Counted from the stretch's first letter, positions 48,622 to 57,002 are shown. The stretch: DNA of 64,000 nucleotides from Roseicyclus marinus (GCF_030163795.1 NZ_JASJOF010000007.1:62001-126000), one strand, 5' to 3'. Numbers and translations: made by a program. Notes: generated by a model not told the origin, from the sequence alone.

Positions 48622-49071
48622 ATGGGCGGTTTCACCTCATTCATGGATGCGGCGCTGGAGGAGGCGCGGGCGGCGGCCGAGGCGGGCGAGGTGCCGGTGG
48701 GCGCGGTCGTGGTGCGCGAGGGCGTCGTGATCGCGCGGGCGCGCAACCGGATGAGGGAATTGGTCGATCCGACCGCCCATGCCGAGATGCTGGCGATCCG
48801 GGAGGCGTGCCGGGTGCTGGGATCGGAGCGGCTGACCGGTTGCGATCTCTGGGTGACGCTGGAACCCTGCCCGGCCTGCGCGGGGGCCATCGCGGCGGCG
48901 CGGCTGTCGCGGCTGTATTACGGCGCCTCCGACCCGAAATCGGGCGGCGTGGCGCAGGGGCCGCGCGTCTTCGACCATCCGCAGGCGCATTGGACGCCGG
49001 AAGTCTATGGTGGGATCGGGGAGGCGGAGGCGGCCGCACTCCTGAAGGACTTCTTCGCGGCGCGGAGGTAG
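48622..49071 (+). CDS. tadA: tRNA adenosine(34) deaminase
   Basis: 149 residues. Converts A34 to inosine in tRNA-Arg(ACG). Zinc/catalytic motifs DPTAHAEMLAIREA (His and Glu) and TLEPCPACAGAIAAARL (two Cys). N-terminal FMDAALEEARAAAEAGEVPVGAVVV is typical. It is divergent from the pseudouridine synthase gene (52 bases between starts). Confidence 0.95.
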   Translation: MGGFTSFMDAALEEARAAAEAGEVPVGAVVVREGVVIARARNRMRELVDPTAHAEMLAIREACRVLGSERLTGCDLWVTLEPCPACAGAIAAARLSRLYYGASDPKSGGVAQGPRVFDHPQAHWTPEVYGGIGEAEAAALLKDFFAARR

Positions 49072-49073
49072 TT

Positions 49074-49185
49074 GGGGGCTCTGCCCCCGTCCTTCGGACT
49101 CCCCCGGAGTTTATGGGCCAAGATGAAGCGGGACTCCTGTCTTCATCTTGGCCGAAAAACTCCCGCCGGAGGCTCCCCAAGGGGC
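49074..49185. repeat. Head-to-head pair of dispersed repeats (copies 6 and 7)
   Basis: The forward copy 49074-49128 (GGGGGCTCTGCCCCC, then CCCCCGGAGTTTATGGGCC and AAGATGAAG) faces an inverted copy at 49141-49185. GGCCAAGATGAAG (49116-49128) and CTTCATCTTGGCC (49141-49153) form a perfect 13-bp stem with a 12-base loop. It lies exactly between the convergent genes tadA and bhcD, so it probably ends transcription from both sides. Confidence 0.8.
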
Positions 49186-49200
49186 CACCGGCGGGACGGG

Positions 49201-50196
49201 TCAGATGGGGATGACGGTGGCCAGACCTTGGGCCAGCGCGGTTGTCACTATGGCATCGGCCACGGCCAGATCCTGCAGGCCTACGCCCGTGCCGTCGAAG
49301 AGCGTGATCTCGTCCGGTGTGCGGCGGCCCTTGTGGGTGCCGTTGATCACCGCGCCGATGGGGGTGACGCGCTCCGCGCCGATCAGGCCAGCGGCGACGG
49401 CATGTTGCGCCTCGCCGATCGTGACGGATTGGGCGACCTCGTCACAGAAGACGGTGGCCTTCGCCAGAAGGGCGGCCTCCACCTCCTGCTTGCCCTTGGT
49501 GTCCGTGCCCATGCAGGCCAGGTGCGTGCCGGGCGAGACATGCTCGGCCAGAAGCGAGGGGGCGAAGCTGGAGGTGATGGTGATGATCACATCCGCCGCC
49601 TTGAGGCCCGGCAGGTCCACGGCGCGGAAGGGCAGGCCCATCTCCTCGGCCACGGCGGCGAGGCCCGGCAGCATGTCGGGGTGGTAGTTCCAGCCGATGA
49701 CCTCGTCGAAGGCGTGGGTTTCGAGGGCTGCACGGAGCTGGAATTTCGCCTGATGGCCTGCGCCGACCATGCCCAGCACCTTGGAGTCCTTCCGGGCCAG
49801 GTGCTTGATCGAGACGGAGGAGGCGGCGGCCGTCCGGAGTGCGGTCAGGAGATTGCCGCCCACCATCGCCTTGACCCGGCCGCTGTCGGGATCGAAGAGG
49901 AAGACGGTGGATTGGTGGTTGATCAGCCCGCGCCGTTCCAGGTTGTGGGGCCAGTAGCCACCGGCCTTGAGGCCCAGAACACCGCCCACCGCATCGAAGC
50001 CGCCCTTGAAGCCGTAGAGCGCATCCTCGTGGCCCAGCGCCTCGCGCACCACGGGGAAATTCACCGCATCGCCCGAGGCCATGGCGGCAAAGACCTTTTC
50101 CACCGCGTCGAAGGAGGCCTGCCGGGTCAGGAGGTCGGCGATCATCCCCTCGGGAATGATCGCCAGCTCATGGGCGGGGGATTTGCCGCCATCCAT
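49201..50196 (-). CDS. bhcD: Iminosuccinate reductase (ornithine cyclodeaminase-like)
   Basis: 331 residues of the ornithine cyclodeaminase/mu-crystallin family: nucleotide loop KVLGMVGAGHQAKFQLRAAL, GLKAGGYWPHN, TPIGAVINGTHKGRRTPDEITLFDGTGVGLQDLAVA. In the beta-hydroxyaspartate cycle this enzyme reduces iminosuccinate to L-aspartate with NAD(P)H. The specific call rests on its place as the last gene of a bhcA-B-C-D cluster (two bases after bhcC) rather than on residues alone. Ornithine cyclodeaminase or alanine dehydrogenase activity would be the alternative. Confidence 0.9.
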   Translation of the reverse strand: MDGGKSPAHELAIIPEGMIADLLTRQASFDAVEKVFAAMASGDAVNFPVVREALGHEDALYGFKGGFDAVGGVLGLKAGGYWPHNLERRGLINHQSTVFLFDPDSGRVKAMVGGNLLTALRTAAASSVSIKHLARKDSKVLGMVGAGHQAKFQLRAALETHAFDEVIGWNYHPDMLPGLAAVAEEMGLPFRAVDLPGLKAADVIITITSSFAPSLLAEHVSPGTHLACMGTDTKGKQEVEAALLAKATVFCDEVAQSVTIGEAQHAVAAGLIGAERVTPIGAVINGTHKGRRTPDEITLFDGTGVGLQDLAVADAIVTTALAQGLATVIPI

Positions 50197-50198
50197 GC

Positions 50199-51362
50199 TC
50201 AATACGCCTTGCCGCGTGCCGAGACGGGCCAGACGACCTCGACCTTGCCGCCGCGCACGCCGACATACCAATCGTGGACGTTGCAGGTGGGGTCGCAATG
50301 GCCGGGCACGAGGCGCAGTTTGTCGTTCACTTTCAGCACGCCCTCGGGGTCGGCGACGACGCCGTGTTCATCTGAACATTTGACGTATTGCACGTCGGTG
50401 CGCCCAAAGATGACCGGCAGGCCGCTGTCGACCGATTGCGCCTTCAACCCTGCGTCGACGATGGCCTTGTCGGCCTTGGCGTGGGACATGACGCTCGTCA
50501 GGATGAAGAGCGCGTTTTCCCATTCGCCCTGGTCGATGCGCTTGCCGTTTTGATCGAGGATGCGGCCGTAATCGGCATCCATGAAGGCGTAGGAGCCGCA
50601 CTGAAGCTCGTTATAGACGCCCGAGGTGCTCTCGAAATAGTAGGAGCCGGTGCCGCCGCCGCCGACGATGTCGCACTCCAGCCCTTCGGCCTTGAGAGTG
50701 TCCACGGCGTCTTTGACCATGGCGACCGCGACGGCGATCTTGGCCTTGCGATCTTCGTAGCTGTCCATGTGCTGCATCGCGCCCTGATAGGCCTGGAGGC
50801 CTGCGAATTTCAGGCCGGGGGCGGCGTCGATGGCTTTGGCGATTTCGACGACGGCAGGGGTGGTGGTCACGCCGCAGCGGCCCGCGCCGCAGTCGATTTC
50901 GACGAGGCATTCGATCTGGGTGCCGTGCTTGACCGCGGCGGCAGACAGGTCGGCCACGTTGGCGAGATCATCGACACAGCAGATGGTGCGCGCGCCCAGT
51001 TTCGGCATCCGGGCGAGGCGGTCGATCTTGGCCGGTTCGCGGACCTGGTTGGAGACGAGCACGTCCTTGATGCCGCCACGGGCGAAAACCTCGGCCTCGG
51101 ACACCTTTTGGCAGCAGACGCCGCAGGCGCCGCCCAGTTCGACCTGGAGTTTCGCCACGTCGACGGATTTGTGCATCTTGCCATGCACCCGGTGGCGCAT
51201 CCCGTGGGCCTTGGCGTAATCGCCCATCTTCTTGATGTTCCGCTCGAGCGCGTCGAGGTCGAGGATCAGGCAGGGCGTCTGGATCTCGTTCTCGGGCATG
51301 CCGGGCAGGGCGGGGATGTCGTAGCCGACTTCGAGGGTTTCGATATCGATGTGGTCTTTCAT
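50199..51362 (-). CDS. bhcC: erythro-beta-hydroxyaspartate aldolase (D-threonine aldolase-like)
   Basis: 387 residues, fold-type III PLP enzyme with an alanine racemase-like N domain. The PLP-lysine region is HRVHGKMHKSVDVAK (~58-72), followed by EIDCGAGRCGV and GGGGTGSYYF phosphate-binding loop. The C-terminal metal-binding motif is GHCDPTCNVHDWYVGVRGGKVEVVW. Condenses glycine with glyoxylate to (2R,3S)-beta-hydroxyaspartate. Start at 51362 after removal of a 45-codon upstream extension that reads through the palindromic gap. Confidence 0.93.
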   Translation of the reverse strand: MKDHIDIETLEVGYDIPALPGMPENEIQTPCLILDLDALERNIKKMGDYAKAHGMRHRVHGKMHKSVDVAKLQVELGGACGVCCQKVSEAEVFARGGIKDVLVSNQVREPAKIDRLARMPKLGARTICCVDDLANVADLSAAAVKHGTQIECLVEIDCGAGRCGVTTTPAVVEIAKAIDAAPGLKFAGLQAYQGAMQHMDSYEDRKAKIAVAVAMVKDAVDTLKAEGLECDIVGGGGTGSYYFESTSGVYNELQCGSYAFMDADYGRILDQNGKRIDQGEWENALFILTSVMSHAKADKAIVDAGLKAQSVDSGLPVIFGRTDVQYVKCSDEHGVVADPEGVLKVNDKLRLVPGHCDPTCNVHDWYVGVRGGKVEVVWPVSARGKAY

Positions 51363-51389
51363 GGGGGTCTCTCCGGGTTTGTGCGGAAT

Positions 51390-51458
51390 GGTGGGGTTTG
51401 CCCACCTTATGAAGGTTCGGATCGGGGCGTTCCGGACTGGTGGGCAATCCTGCCCACC
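51390..51458. repeat. Two palindromes between bhcC and bhcB
   Basis: GGTGGG-GTTTG-CCCACC (51390-51406) and GGTGGGCA-ATCC-TGCCCACC (51439-51458) occupy the 103-base gap. The second has the same 8-base arms as the repeat inside mccB. Either could form a strong mRNA stem between two genes of one operon. Confidence 0.8.
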
Positions 51459-51465
51459 CTTTGCC

Positions 51466-52431
51466 TCACATCCAGGGCAACTTGCCCAAGTCGACATTGC
51501 CGCCGGTGATGATCACGCCGACGCGCTTGCCGCGGAAGATGTCGGGGTTCTTGATGATCGTGGCGAGCGGGACCGCGCAGGAGGGTTCCATCACGATCTT
51601 CATCCGTTCCCATGTGAGCCGCATGGCGTCGATGATTTCCTGTTCACTGGCGGTCAGGATATCGGTGACGTGCTGCGACACGAAATGCCAGGTGTTTTCC
51701 TTGAGCGGCACCTTGAGCCCGTCGGCGATGGTGTTGGGCGCGTCATCGGCGATGATGTGGCCCGCCTTGAACGAGCGATAGGCGTCATCGGCCTGTTCGG
51801 GTTCGGCGGCGTAGATTTCCACATGGGGCGCGATGTTGGACAGCGTCAGGCAGCAGCCCGAGACCATGCCGCCGCCGCCGATGGGGGCGATCACGGCATC
51901 CAAGCCTTCGACCTGTTCCATCAGCTCGCGCGAGCAGGTGGCCTGTCCCGCGATGACGCGGGGGTCATTGTAGGGATGGACGAAATCTGCCCCGGTGCGG
52001 GCGTGAACCTCGGCAAAGACGGCCTCGCGCGAGGTGGTGGAGGGTTCGCATTCGGTGATCGTGCCGCCATAGCCGCGCACGGCGGCCTTTTTCGCCTCGG
52101 GGGCGGTGCGGGGCATGACCACGTGGCAGGGGATGCCACGACGCCCTGCGGCATAGGACAGGGACAGCGCGTGATTGCCCGAGCTGTGCGTCGCCACGCC
52201 TTTGGCCGCCATCTCCTCGGACAGGCCGAAGACGGCGTTGGACGCGCCGCGCACCTTGAAGGCGCCGGCCTTTTGGAAGTTTTCGCATTTGAAGAACAGA
52301 TCGGCGCCGGTCAGTTCGTTCATGAATTGCGAGGTCAGGACGGGCGTGCGGTGGATGTAGGGTTTGATCCGCTCATGGGCGGCAAGCACGTCGTCATAGG
52401 TCGGGATATGGGTCTCGATCGCGTCTTTCAT
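51466..52431 (-). CDS. bhcB: erythro-beta-hydroxyaspartate dehydratase (threonine dehydratase-like)
   Basis: 321 residues, fold-type II PLP enzyme. PLP lysine K59 in FQKAGAFKVRGASN, substrate loop HSSGNHALSLSYAA, phosphate loop IGGGGMVSGC, and a C-terminal GGNVDLGKLPW. Dehydrates beta-hydroxyaspartate to iminosuccinate. It lacks the C-terminal ACT regulatory domain of biosynthetic threonine dehydratases. The start codon 52431 is ten bases after the bhcA stop. Confidence 0.93.
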   Translation of the reverse strand: MKDAIETHIPTYDDVLAAHERIKPYIHRTPVLTSQFMNELTGADLFFKCENFQKAGAFKVRGASNAVFGLSEEMAAKGVATHSSGNHALSLSYAAGRRGIPCHVVMPRTAPEAKKAAVRGYGGTITECEPSTTSREAVFAEVHARTGADFVHPYNDPRVIAGQATCSRELMEQVEGLDAVIAPIGGGGMVSGCCLTLSNIAPHVEIYAAEPEQADDAYRSFKAGHIIADDAPNTIADGLKVPLKENTWHFVSQHVTDILTASEQEIIDAMRLTWERMKIVMEPSCAVPLATIIKNPDIFRGKRVGVIITGGNVDLGKLPWM

Positions 52432-52441
52432 GATGTTCCCC

Positions 52442-53632
52442 TTATTCGGCGGCCAGCGCGACGGGCGCGGCGGTGGAGCGATAGACCTCTTGTGCGGCGG
52501 CAACGCCCGAGCCGAGGCGAATGTCGAGGCCGAGATCGGCCATGACCATTTCGACCGTGGCCAGGCCCGAGAGCATCATCGAGTCGGTGAGGCTGCCCAG
52601 ATGGCCGATGCGGAAGACCTTGCCCGCGACCTGGCCGAGACCTGCGCCGAAGGCCATGCCGTAGCGCTTGCTGGCATGGGTCACGATGCGGCCTGCGTCG
52701 AAGCCTTCAGGGGTGCGGATCGCACTGACCGTGTCGGAATAGAGGTCGGGCCGGACGGCGCAAAGCGGCATCCCCCAGGCGGCGACGGCGGCGCGCACGC
52801 CCGAGGCGATGCGGGTGTGACGGGCGAAGACGTTGTCGAGACCTTCTTCCATCAGCATGTCGGAGGCGGTCTTGAGCCCGTTCAGGAGGCCCACGGCGGG
52901 CGTATAGGGATAGCCGTTGACGGCGTAACCCTTCACCATGTCGCGGATGTCGAAATAGGTGCGCGGCAGGCCGCCGGTTTCCACAGCAGCCATCGCCTTG
53001 GGCGAGAAGGCCGCGATGCCGAGGCCCGCGGGGAGCATGAAGCCCTTTTGCGACCCGGTCACGGCGACGTCGATTTTCCAGCCGTCGAATTCGAAGGGCA
53101 TGGAACCGATGGAGCTGACGCCATCGACGAAGAGAAGTGCGGGGTGCTTGGCCGCATCCATGGCGCGGCGGACGGCGGCGATGTCGGAGCGCACGCCGGT
53201 CGCGGTCTCGTTATGGGTGGCGAGAACGGCCTTGATCTTGTGCGTGGTGTCGGCGGTGAGGATTTCCTCGAACCTTGCGGTGGGAATGCCCTCGCCCCAA
53301 TGGGTTTCGACGATCTCGACGGTCAGGCCGTGGCGCTGGCACATGTCGATCCATTTCTGGGAGAACATGCCGTTGCGCGCCGCCAGAACGGTGTCGCCGG
53401 GCGAAAGCGTGTTGGTGATGGCCGTTTCCCAACCGCCGGTGCCGGTGGAGGGGAAGAGGAACACCTCGGCCACGGACGACCGGATCACCCGCTTCACCCC
53501 GTTGCGGGCGGGGTGGAGGATATCCTTGAACAGGTCGGAGCGGTGGTCGATCGTCGGCATGTCGCAGGCCCGGCGCAAGCTTTCGGGCATGTTGGTCGGG
53601 CCGGGAATGAAGACCGGGTTTTGCAGGCTCAT
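52442..53632 (-). CDS. bhcA: L-aspartate--glyoxylate aminotransferase
   Basis: 396 residues, class V aminotransferase (serine/alanine-glyoxylate type): PGPTNMPESLRRA, PSTGTGGWETAI, DGVSSIGSMPFEFD, PLP lysine K196 in VTGSQKGFMLPAGL. In the BHA cycle it transfers the amino group of aspartate to glyoxylate, giving glycine and oxaloacetate. First gene of the minus-strand operon; GAGGAGAG lies just before its ATG. Without the cluster it would be read as serine-glyoxylate aminotransferase. Confidence 0.94.
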   Translation of the reverse strand: MSLQNPVFIPGPTNMPESLRRACDMPTIDHRSDLFKDILHPARNGVKRVIRSSVAEVFLFPSTGTGGWETAITNTLSPGDTVLAARNGMFSQKWIDMCQRHGLTVEIVETHWGEGIPTARFEEILTADTTHKIKAVLATHNETATGVRSDIAAVRRAMDAAKHPALLFVDGVSSIGSMPFEFDGWKIDVAVTGSQKGFMLPAGLGIAAFSPKAMAAVETGGLPRTYFDIRDMVKGYAVNGYPYTPAVGLLNGLKTASDMLMEEGLDNVFARHTRIASGVRAAVAAWGMPLCAVRPDLYSDTVSAIRTPEGFDAGRIVTHASKRYGMAFGAGLGQVAGKVFRIGHLGSLTDSMMLSGLATVEMVMADLGLDIRLGSGVAAAQEVYRSTAAPVALAAE

Positions 53633-53803
53633 CAGGGTCTCTCCTCATCTCTTGACAGGAAGGTAGGGCTTGCGCATCCAGCGCACAATTTTTTTGAAAA
53701 GGTTTTTCAAAAATGGTAGCGTGAAGGTATTGTAATATTTTTCAGTGGTTTATATTTTTTCATATGGTGAAAGAGTTTTTCACTGCACTGCAGCGAGGGT
53801 CAG
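53633..53803. promoter_or_regulatory. Divergent bhcA-bhcR promoter/operator region
   Basis: Much more AT-rich than its surroundings. Two inverted repeats stand out: TTTTTGAAAA-GGT-TTTTCAAAAA (53691-53713) and GTGAAA-GAGTT-TTTCAC (53767-53783). TTGTAA (53730-53735) followed by TATTTT (53753-53758) could be a promoter towards bhcR. BhcR, an IclR-type protein, is known to bind this intergenic region in Paracoccus and to be released by glyoxylate; assigning these particular repeats as its sites is inference. Confidence 0.6.
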
Positions 53804-54652
53804 ATGCGTGACGATCAAGCCGCCGAATCCGCCCGCTCCGGGGGCCAGCGCGCCCGCGGGCGGCCCAAGGCGTGGGACGACAAGACCGACCAGAACACGA
53901 TCAAATCTCTGGATCGGGCCATGGCGGTGTTCGAGCATCTGTCGGCCATGCCCGGCGCGACCCTGTCGGAACTGGCCGCCGACACCGACCAGTCGCCCGC
54001 CACGACCTATCGCATCCTGACCACGCTGGAGGCGCGGGGGTTGGTGGAATTCGAGGCGGGGGCGCAGCTGTGGCATATCGGGCCGCGCGCCTTTCTGATC
54101 GGGGCGCGGTATCTGCGGCGGACATCCGTGGTGGACCGGGCGCGGCCGATCCTGCGCAAGCTGATGGAGGCCACGGGGGAAACCGCGAACCTCGGCATCG
54201 CGCGGGAGGCGCATGTGCTGTTCGTGAGCCAGGTTGAAAGCCATGCCTCGATCCGGGCGTTCTTTCCGCCCGGCACGCTGTCACCGATGCATGCCTCGGG
54301 GATCGGGAAGGCGCTGCTCGCGCAGATGACCGATGACCGGCTGTCGCGCTATATCGCCACCGCACCCTTGGACCGGTTCACGTCGCGGACGCTGACCGAT
54401 CCCGCCGATCTGCGCGCCGATCTGCAGGAAACGCGGGCGAGGGGCTATGCCATCGACGACGAGGAGAAGAACGAGGGGATGCGCTGCATCGCGGCGGCCG
54501 TGTTCGACTGGACCGGGGAGGCGGTGGCGGGGCTGTCTGTGTCGGGGCCGGTGAGCCGGGTTTCGGTGCGCGAGACGCCAAGGCTGGCCGAGGCGGTGGC
54601 GCGGGCTGCGGCGGATCTGTCGGCGGCGCTGGGCGCTGAGGCGCGGGGCTGA
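53804..54652 (+). CDS. bhcR: IclR-family regulator of the beta-hydroxyaspartate cycle
   Basis: 282 residues. N-terminal winged HTH (~30-95: IKSLDRAMAVFEHLSAMPGATLSELAADTDQSPATTYRILTTLEARGLVEF) and the IclR effector domain (GETANLGIAREAHVLFVSQVES, MHASGIGKALLAQM, GYAIDDEEKNEGMRCIAAAVFD). Divergent from bhcA, as in Paracoccus where glyoxylate is the effector. The extra ~28-residue hydrophilic N terminus (ARGRPKAWDDKTDQNTIK) is seen in this regulator group. Confidence 0.93.
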   Translation: MRDDQAAESARSGGQRARGRPKAWDDKTDQNTIKSLDRAMAVFEHLSAMPGATLSELAADTDQSPATTYRILTTLEARGLVEFEAGAQLWHIGPRAFLIGARYLRRTSVVDRARPILRKLMEATGETANLGIAREAHVLFVSQVESHASIRAFFPPGTLSPMHASGIGKALLAQMTDDRLSRYIATAPLDRFTSRTLTDPADLRADLQETRARGYAIDDEEKNEGMRCIAAAVFDWTGEAVAGLSVSGPVSRVSVRETPRLAEAVARAAADLSAALGAEARG

Positions 54653-54660
54653 GGCGCGGT

Positions 54661-55536
54661 CTAGACCGGGGCAGGCAGCGCGGCGTCGAGACTGCGTTGC
54701 AAGATGGTGAGAAAGGTCTGGGCCGGGCGGATCAGCGGCACGCGCGCCGCGCGCAGGACACAGATCTGCACATCGCCCAAGGCGACGGGCAGGCGCAGGG
54801 TGGCAGGCGCATCGCCCAGAAAAACGGTTTCGGGAAAGACGGCGATCCGGCCGGGGTGTGACAGAAGGCTTGCGACCTGCGCCGCGGCCAGCGTGGTGGT
54901 GGTGCCCGGGTCAAGCCGGTGGCGGCGCAGCGCATGGCTGAAGACGGTGCGGGTGCCGGTGGGCAGGGGCGGCAGGAGCAGGCGGTGATCCACCATGTCC
55001 CACAGGGTTTTTGGCGGCGCATCCTCCGTCTGGGCGCAATGGGCGGTGATGGGGATGCGGAGGGCATGGACCACCTCGACCGCATCATCGGTTTCGGGAT
55101 TGGTCAAGATCGCCAGATCCACCTCGCGCCTGTGCAGGGGCTGTGTCGTGTCGTCGGTCATGAGGGTGACGGAGACGCCGGGAAAGGCATCTTCGAAGGC
55201 GCGCACGGCCTGTAGGACAACACCCGCGCCTATGTCGGCGCCAAGGCCGATGGAGAGGGTGCCGCTGACGCCCTCACGCAGGTGGCCCAGTTGCGCGCGC
55301 AGGTCGTCGAAGGCCACGAGGTGGCGATCCAGAAGGTCGAGCAGCAATTCCCCCGCCATGGTCAGGCGCACGCCGCCCGGAACGCGGTCGAAGACGGGCA
55401 GGCCCAGTTCTTCCTCGAAGCTTTGCACGGAGCGGTTGAGGGCAGAGGGCGAGATCGACAGGATCTCGGCCGCCTTGCGGATGGATCCGGTGCGCTGGAT
55501 GAGCCGGATCGTGCGGTAGATCTTGAGATGGCGCAT
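54661..55536 (-). CDS. LysR-family transcriptional regulator
   Basis: 291 residues: N-terminal HTH (LKIYRTIRLIQRTGSIRKAAEILSISPSALNRSVQSFEEELGLPVFDRVPGGVRLTMAGELLL) and a type 2 periplasmic-binding-like effector domain (GTLSIGLGADIGAGVVLQAVRAFEDAFPGVSVTLM). Divergent from urtA and convergent with bhcR, which ends eight bases away. Its position suggests that it may control the urea transporter or itself, but the effector is unknown. Start at 55536 gives the usual short N-terminal arm. Confidence 0.9.
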   Translation of the reverse strand: MRHLKIYRTIRLIQRTGSIRKAAEILSISPSALNRSVQSFEEELGLPVFDRVPGGVRLTMAGELLLDLLDRHLVAFDDLRAQLGHLREGVSGTLSIGLGADIGAGVVLQAVRAFEDAFPGVSVTLMTDDTTQPLHRREVDLAILTNPETDDAVEVVHALRIPITAHCAQTEDAPPKTLWDMVDHRLLLPPLPTGTRTVFSHALRRHRLDPGTTTTLAAAQVASLLSHPGRIAVFPETVFLGDAPATLRLPVALGDVQICVLRAARVPLIRPAQTFLTILQRSLDAALPAPV

Positions 55537-55556
55537 CAGCGACCCCCGAGGCGTGA

Positions 55557-55569
55557 TGCAAAAATTGCA
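55557..55569. promoter_or_regulatory. Candidate LysR-type operator
   Basis: TGCAAAAATTGCA, a perfect dyad (TGCAA-AAA-TTGCA) lying 21 bases upstream of the LysR gene start in the gap shared with urtA. LysR-type regulators commonly bind such dyads near their own promoter. Confidence 0.4.
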
Positions 55570-55617
55570 CCACTCCGGGGCCAAATTAACGGCAGACAAC
55601 ACAGGGTCAATCCGCGT

Positions 55618-55642
55618 TCACTTTGCTGCGGCAGCGAAGTGA
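55618..55642. promoter_or_regulatory. Near-perfect palindrome upstream of urtA
   Basis: TCACTTTGCTGC-G-GCAGCGAAGTGA: 12-base arms with one mismatch around a single G, ending 22 bases before the urtA ATG. It may be an operator or a leader hairpin. An alternative pairing GTTCAC (55616-55621) with GTGAAC (55649-55654) is also possible. Confidence 0.45.
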
Positions 55643-55664
55643 CTGCCTGTGAACCTGGGACAAA

Positions 55665-56933
55665 ATGATGAAAAAACTCCTTCTTGCCAGCGCAATGGCC
55701 GTAGTTTCCGCCCATGCTGCAAGCGCGGAAATCCGAGTCGGTATCCTCCATTCGCTGACCGGGACCATGGCAATTTCGGAAACGACGCTGCGCGATGTCA
55801 TGCTGATGCTGATCGAACAGCAGAACGCGGCCGGTGGTCTTTTGGGCCAAGAGATCGTGCCTGTGGTCGTGGACCCCGCGTCTGACTGGCCGTTGTTTGC
55901 CGAGCGCGCCCGCGAATTGCTGACCGTGAACGAAGTCGATGTGATCTTTGGCGCCTGGACCAGCGTGAGCCGCAAGTCGGTGCTGCCGGTGCTTGAGGAA
56001 CTGAACGGGCTGATGTTCTACCCGGTGCAGTACGAGGGCGAGGAATCGAGCCGCAACGTGTTCTACACCGGCGCCGCCCCGAACCAGCAGGCGATCCCGG
56101 CGGTCGATTACTACCTGAACGAGCTGGGGGTCGAGGTTTTCGCCCTGCTCGGGACCGACTACGTCTATCCGCGCACGACGAACCGCATTCTGGAGCAATA
56201 CCTGCTCGATGCGGGCATTCCGCAAGAAAACATCTTCGTCAACTACACGCCCTTCGGTCAGTCGGATTGGTCGTCGATCGTGGCCGATGTCGTGGCGCTG
56301 GGCGCGGGTGGCCAGCAGGTTGGCGTGATCTCGACCATCAACGGCGATGCGAACGTGGGGTTCTACGCGGAACTGGCGGCGCAGGGCGTTTCGGCCGATG
56401 ACATTCCGGTCGTGGCCTTCTCGGTCGGTGAAGAGGAACTGGCCGGTTTCGACACCGCGCCCTTGGCGGGGCATCTGGCGGCATGGAACTATTTCATGAG
56501 CGCCGATACGCCGGAGAACGAAGCCTTCATCACCGCATGGCATGACTTCATCGGTGATGAGGCGCGCCCGACCAATGACCCGATGGAAGCGCATTACATC
56601 GGCTTCAACATGTGGGTGCAGGCGGTCGAGGCGGCTGGCACCACCGATGTGGATGCGGTGCGTGACGCCATGTACGGCATCCAGGTGCCGAACCTGACCG
56701 GCGGCATCGCGGAAATGCTGCCCAACCATCACCTGACCAAGCCGGTGCTGATCGGCGAAATCCGGGCGGACGGGCAGTTCGACATCATCAGCCAGACCGA
56801 TCCGGTGCCGGGCGATGCCTGGACCGATTTCTTGCCGGAATCGGCGGTTCTTGAAAGCGATTGGCCGGGTCTGGGCTGTGGGATGTACAACACCCAGACC
56901 AGCACCTGCGTGCAGATCCAGTCGAATTACTGA
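55665..56933 (+). CDS. urtA: Urea ABC transporter, substrate-binding protein
   Basis: 422 residues with a signal peptide (MMKKLLLASAMAVVSAHAASA). Periplasmic binding protein of the branched-chain amino-acid type, UrtA clade: IRVGILHSLTGTMAISETTLRDVMLMLIEQQNAAGG, FGAWTSVSRKSVLPVLEELNGLMFYPVQYEGEESSRNV, GTDYVYPRTTN. Captures urea (and possibly short amides). The complete urtABCDE order downstream fixes the call. Confidence 0.96.
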   Translation: MMKKLLLASAMAVVSAHAASAEIRVGILHSLTGTMAISETTLRDVMLMLIEQQNAAGGLLGQEIVPVVVDPASDWPLFAERARELLTVNEVDVIFGAWTSVSRKSVLPVLEELNGLMFYPVQYEGEESSRNVFYTGAAPNQQAIPAVDYYLNELGVEVFALLGTDYVYPRTTNRILEQYLLDAGIPQENIFVNYTPFGQSDWSSIVADVVALGAGGQQVGVISTINGDANVGFYAELAAQGVSADDIPVVAFSVGEEELAGFDTAPLAGHLAAWNYFMSADTPENEAFITAWHDFIGDEARPTNDPMEAHYIGFNMWVQAVEAAGTTDVDAVRDAMYGIQVPNLTGGIAEMLPNHHLTKPVLIGEIRADGQFDIISQTDPVPGDAWTDFLPESAVLESDWPGLGCGMYNTQTSTCVQIQSNY

Positions 56934-57002
56934 GCCGATGCTTGCGGCGGGTGGCCCTGATCCCGGGGCCACCCGCAACCCTTTTTTCCGAGCAGTTCCA
57001 GA

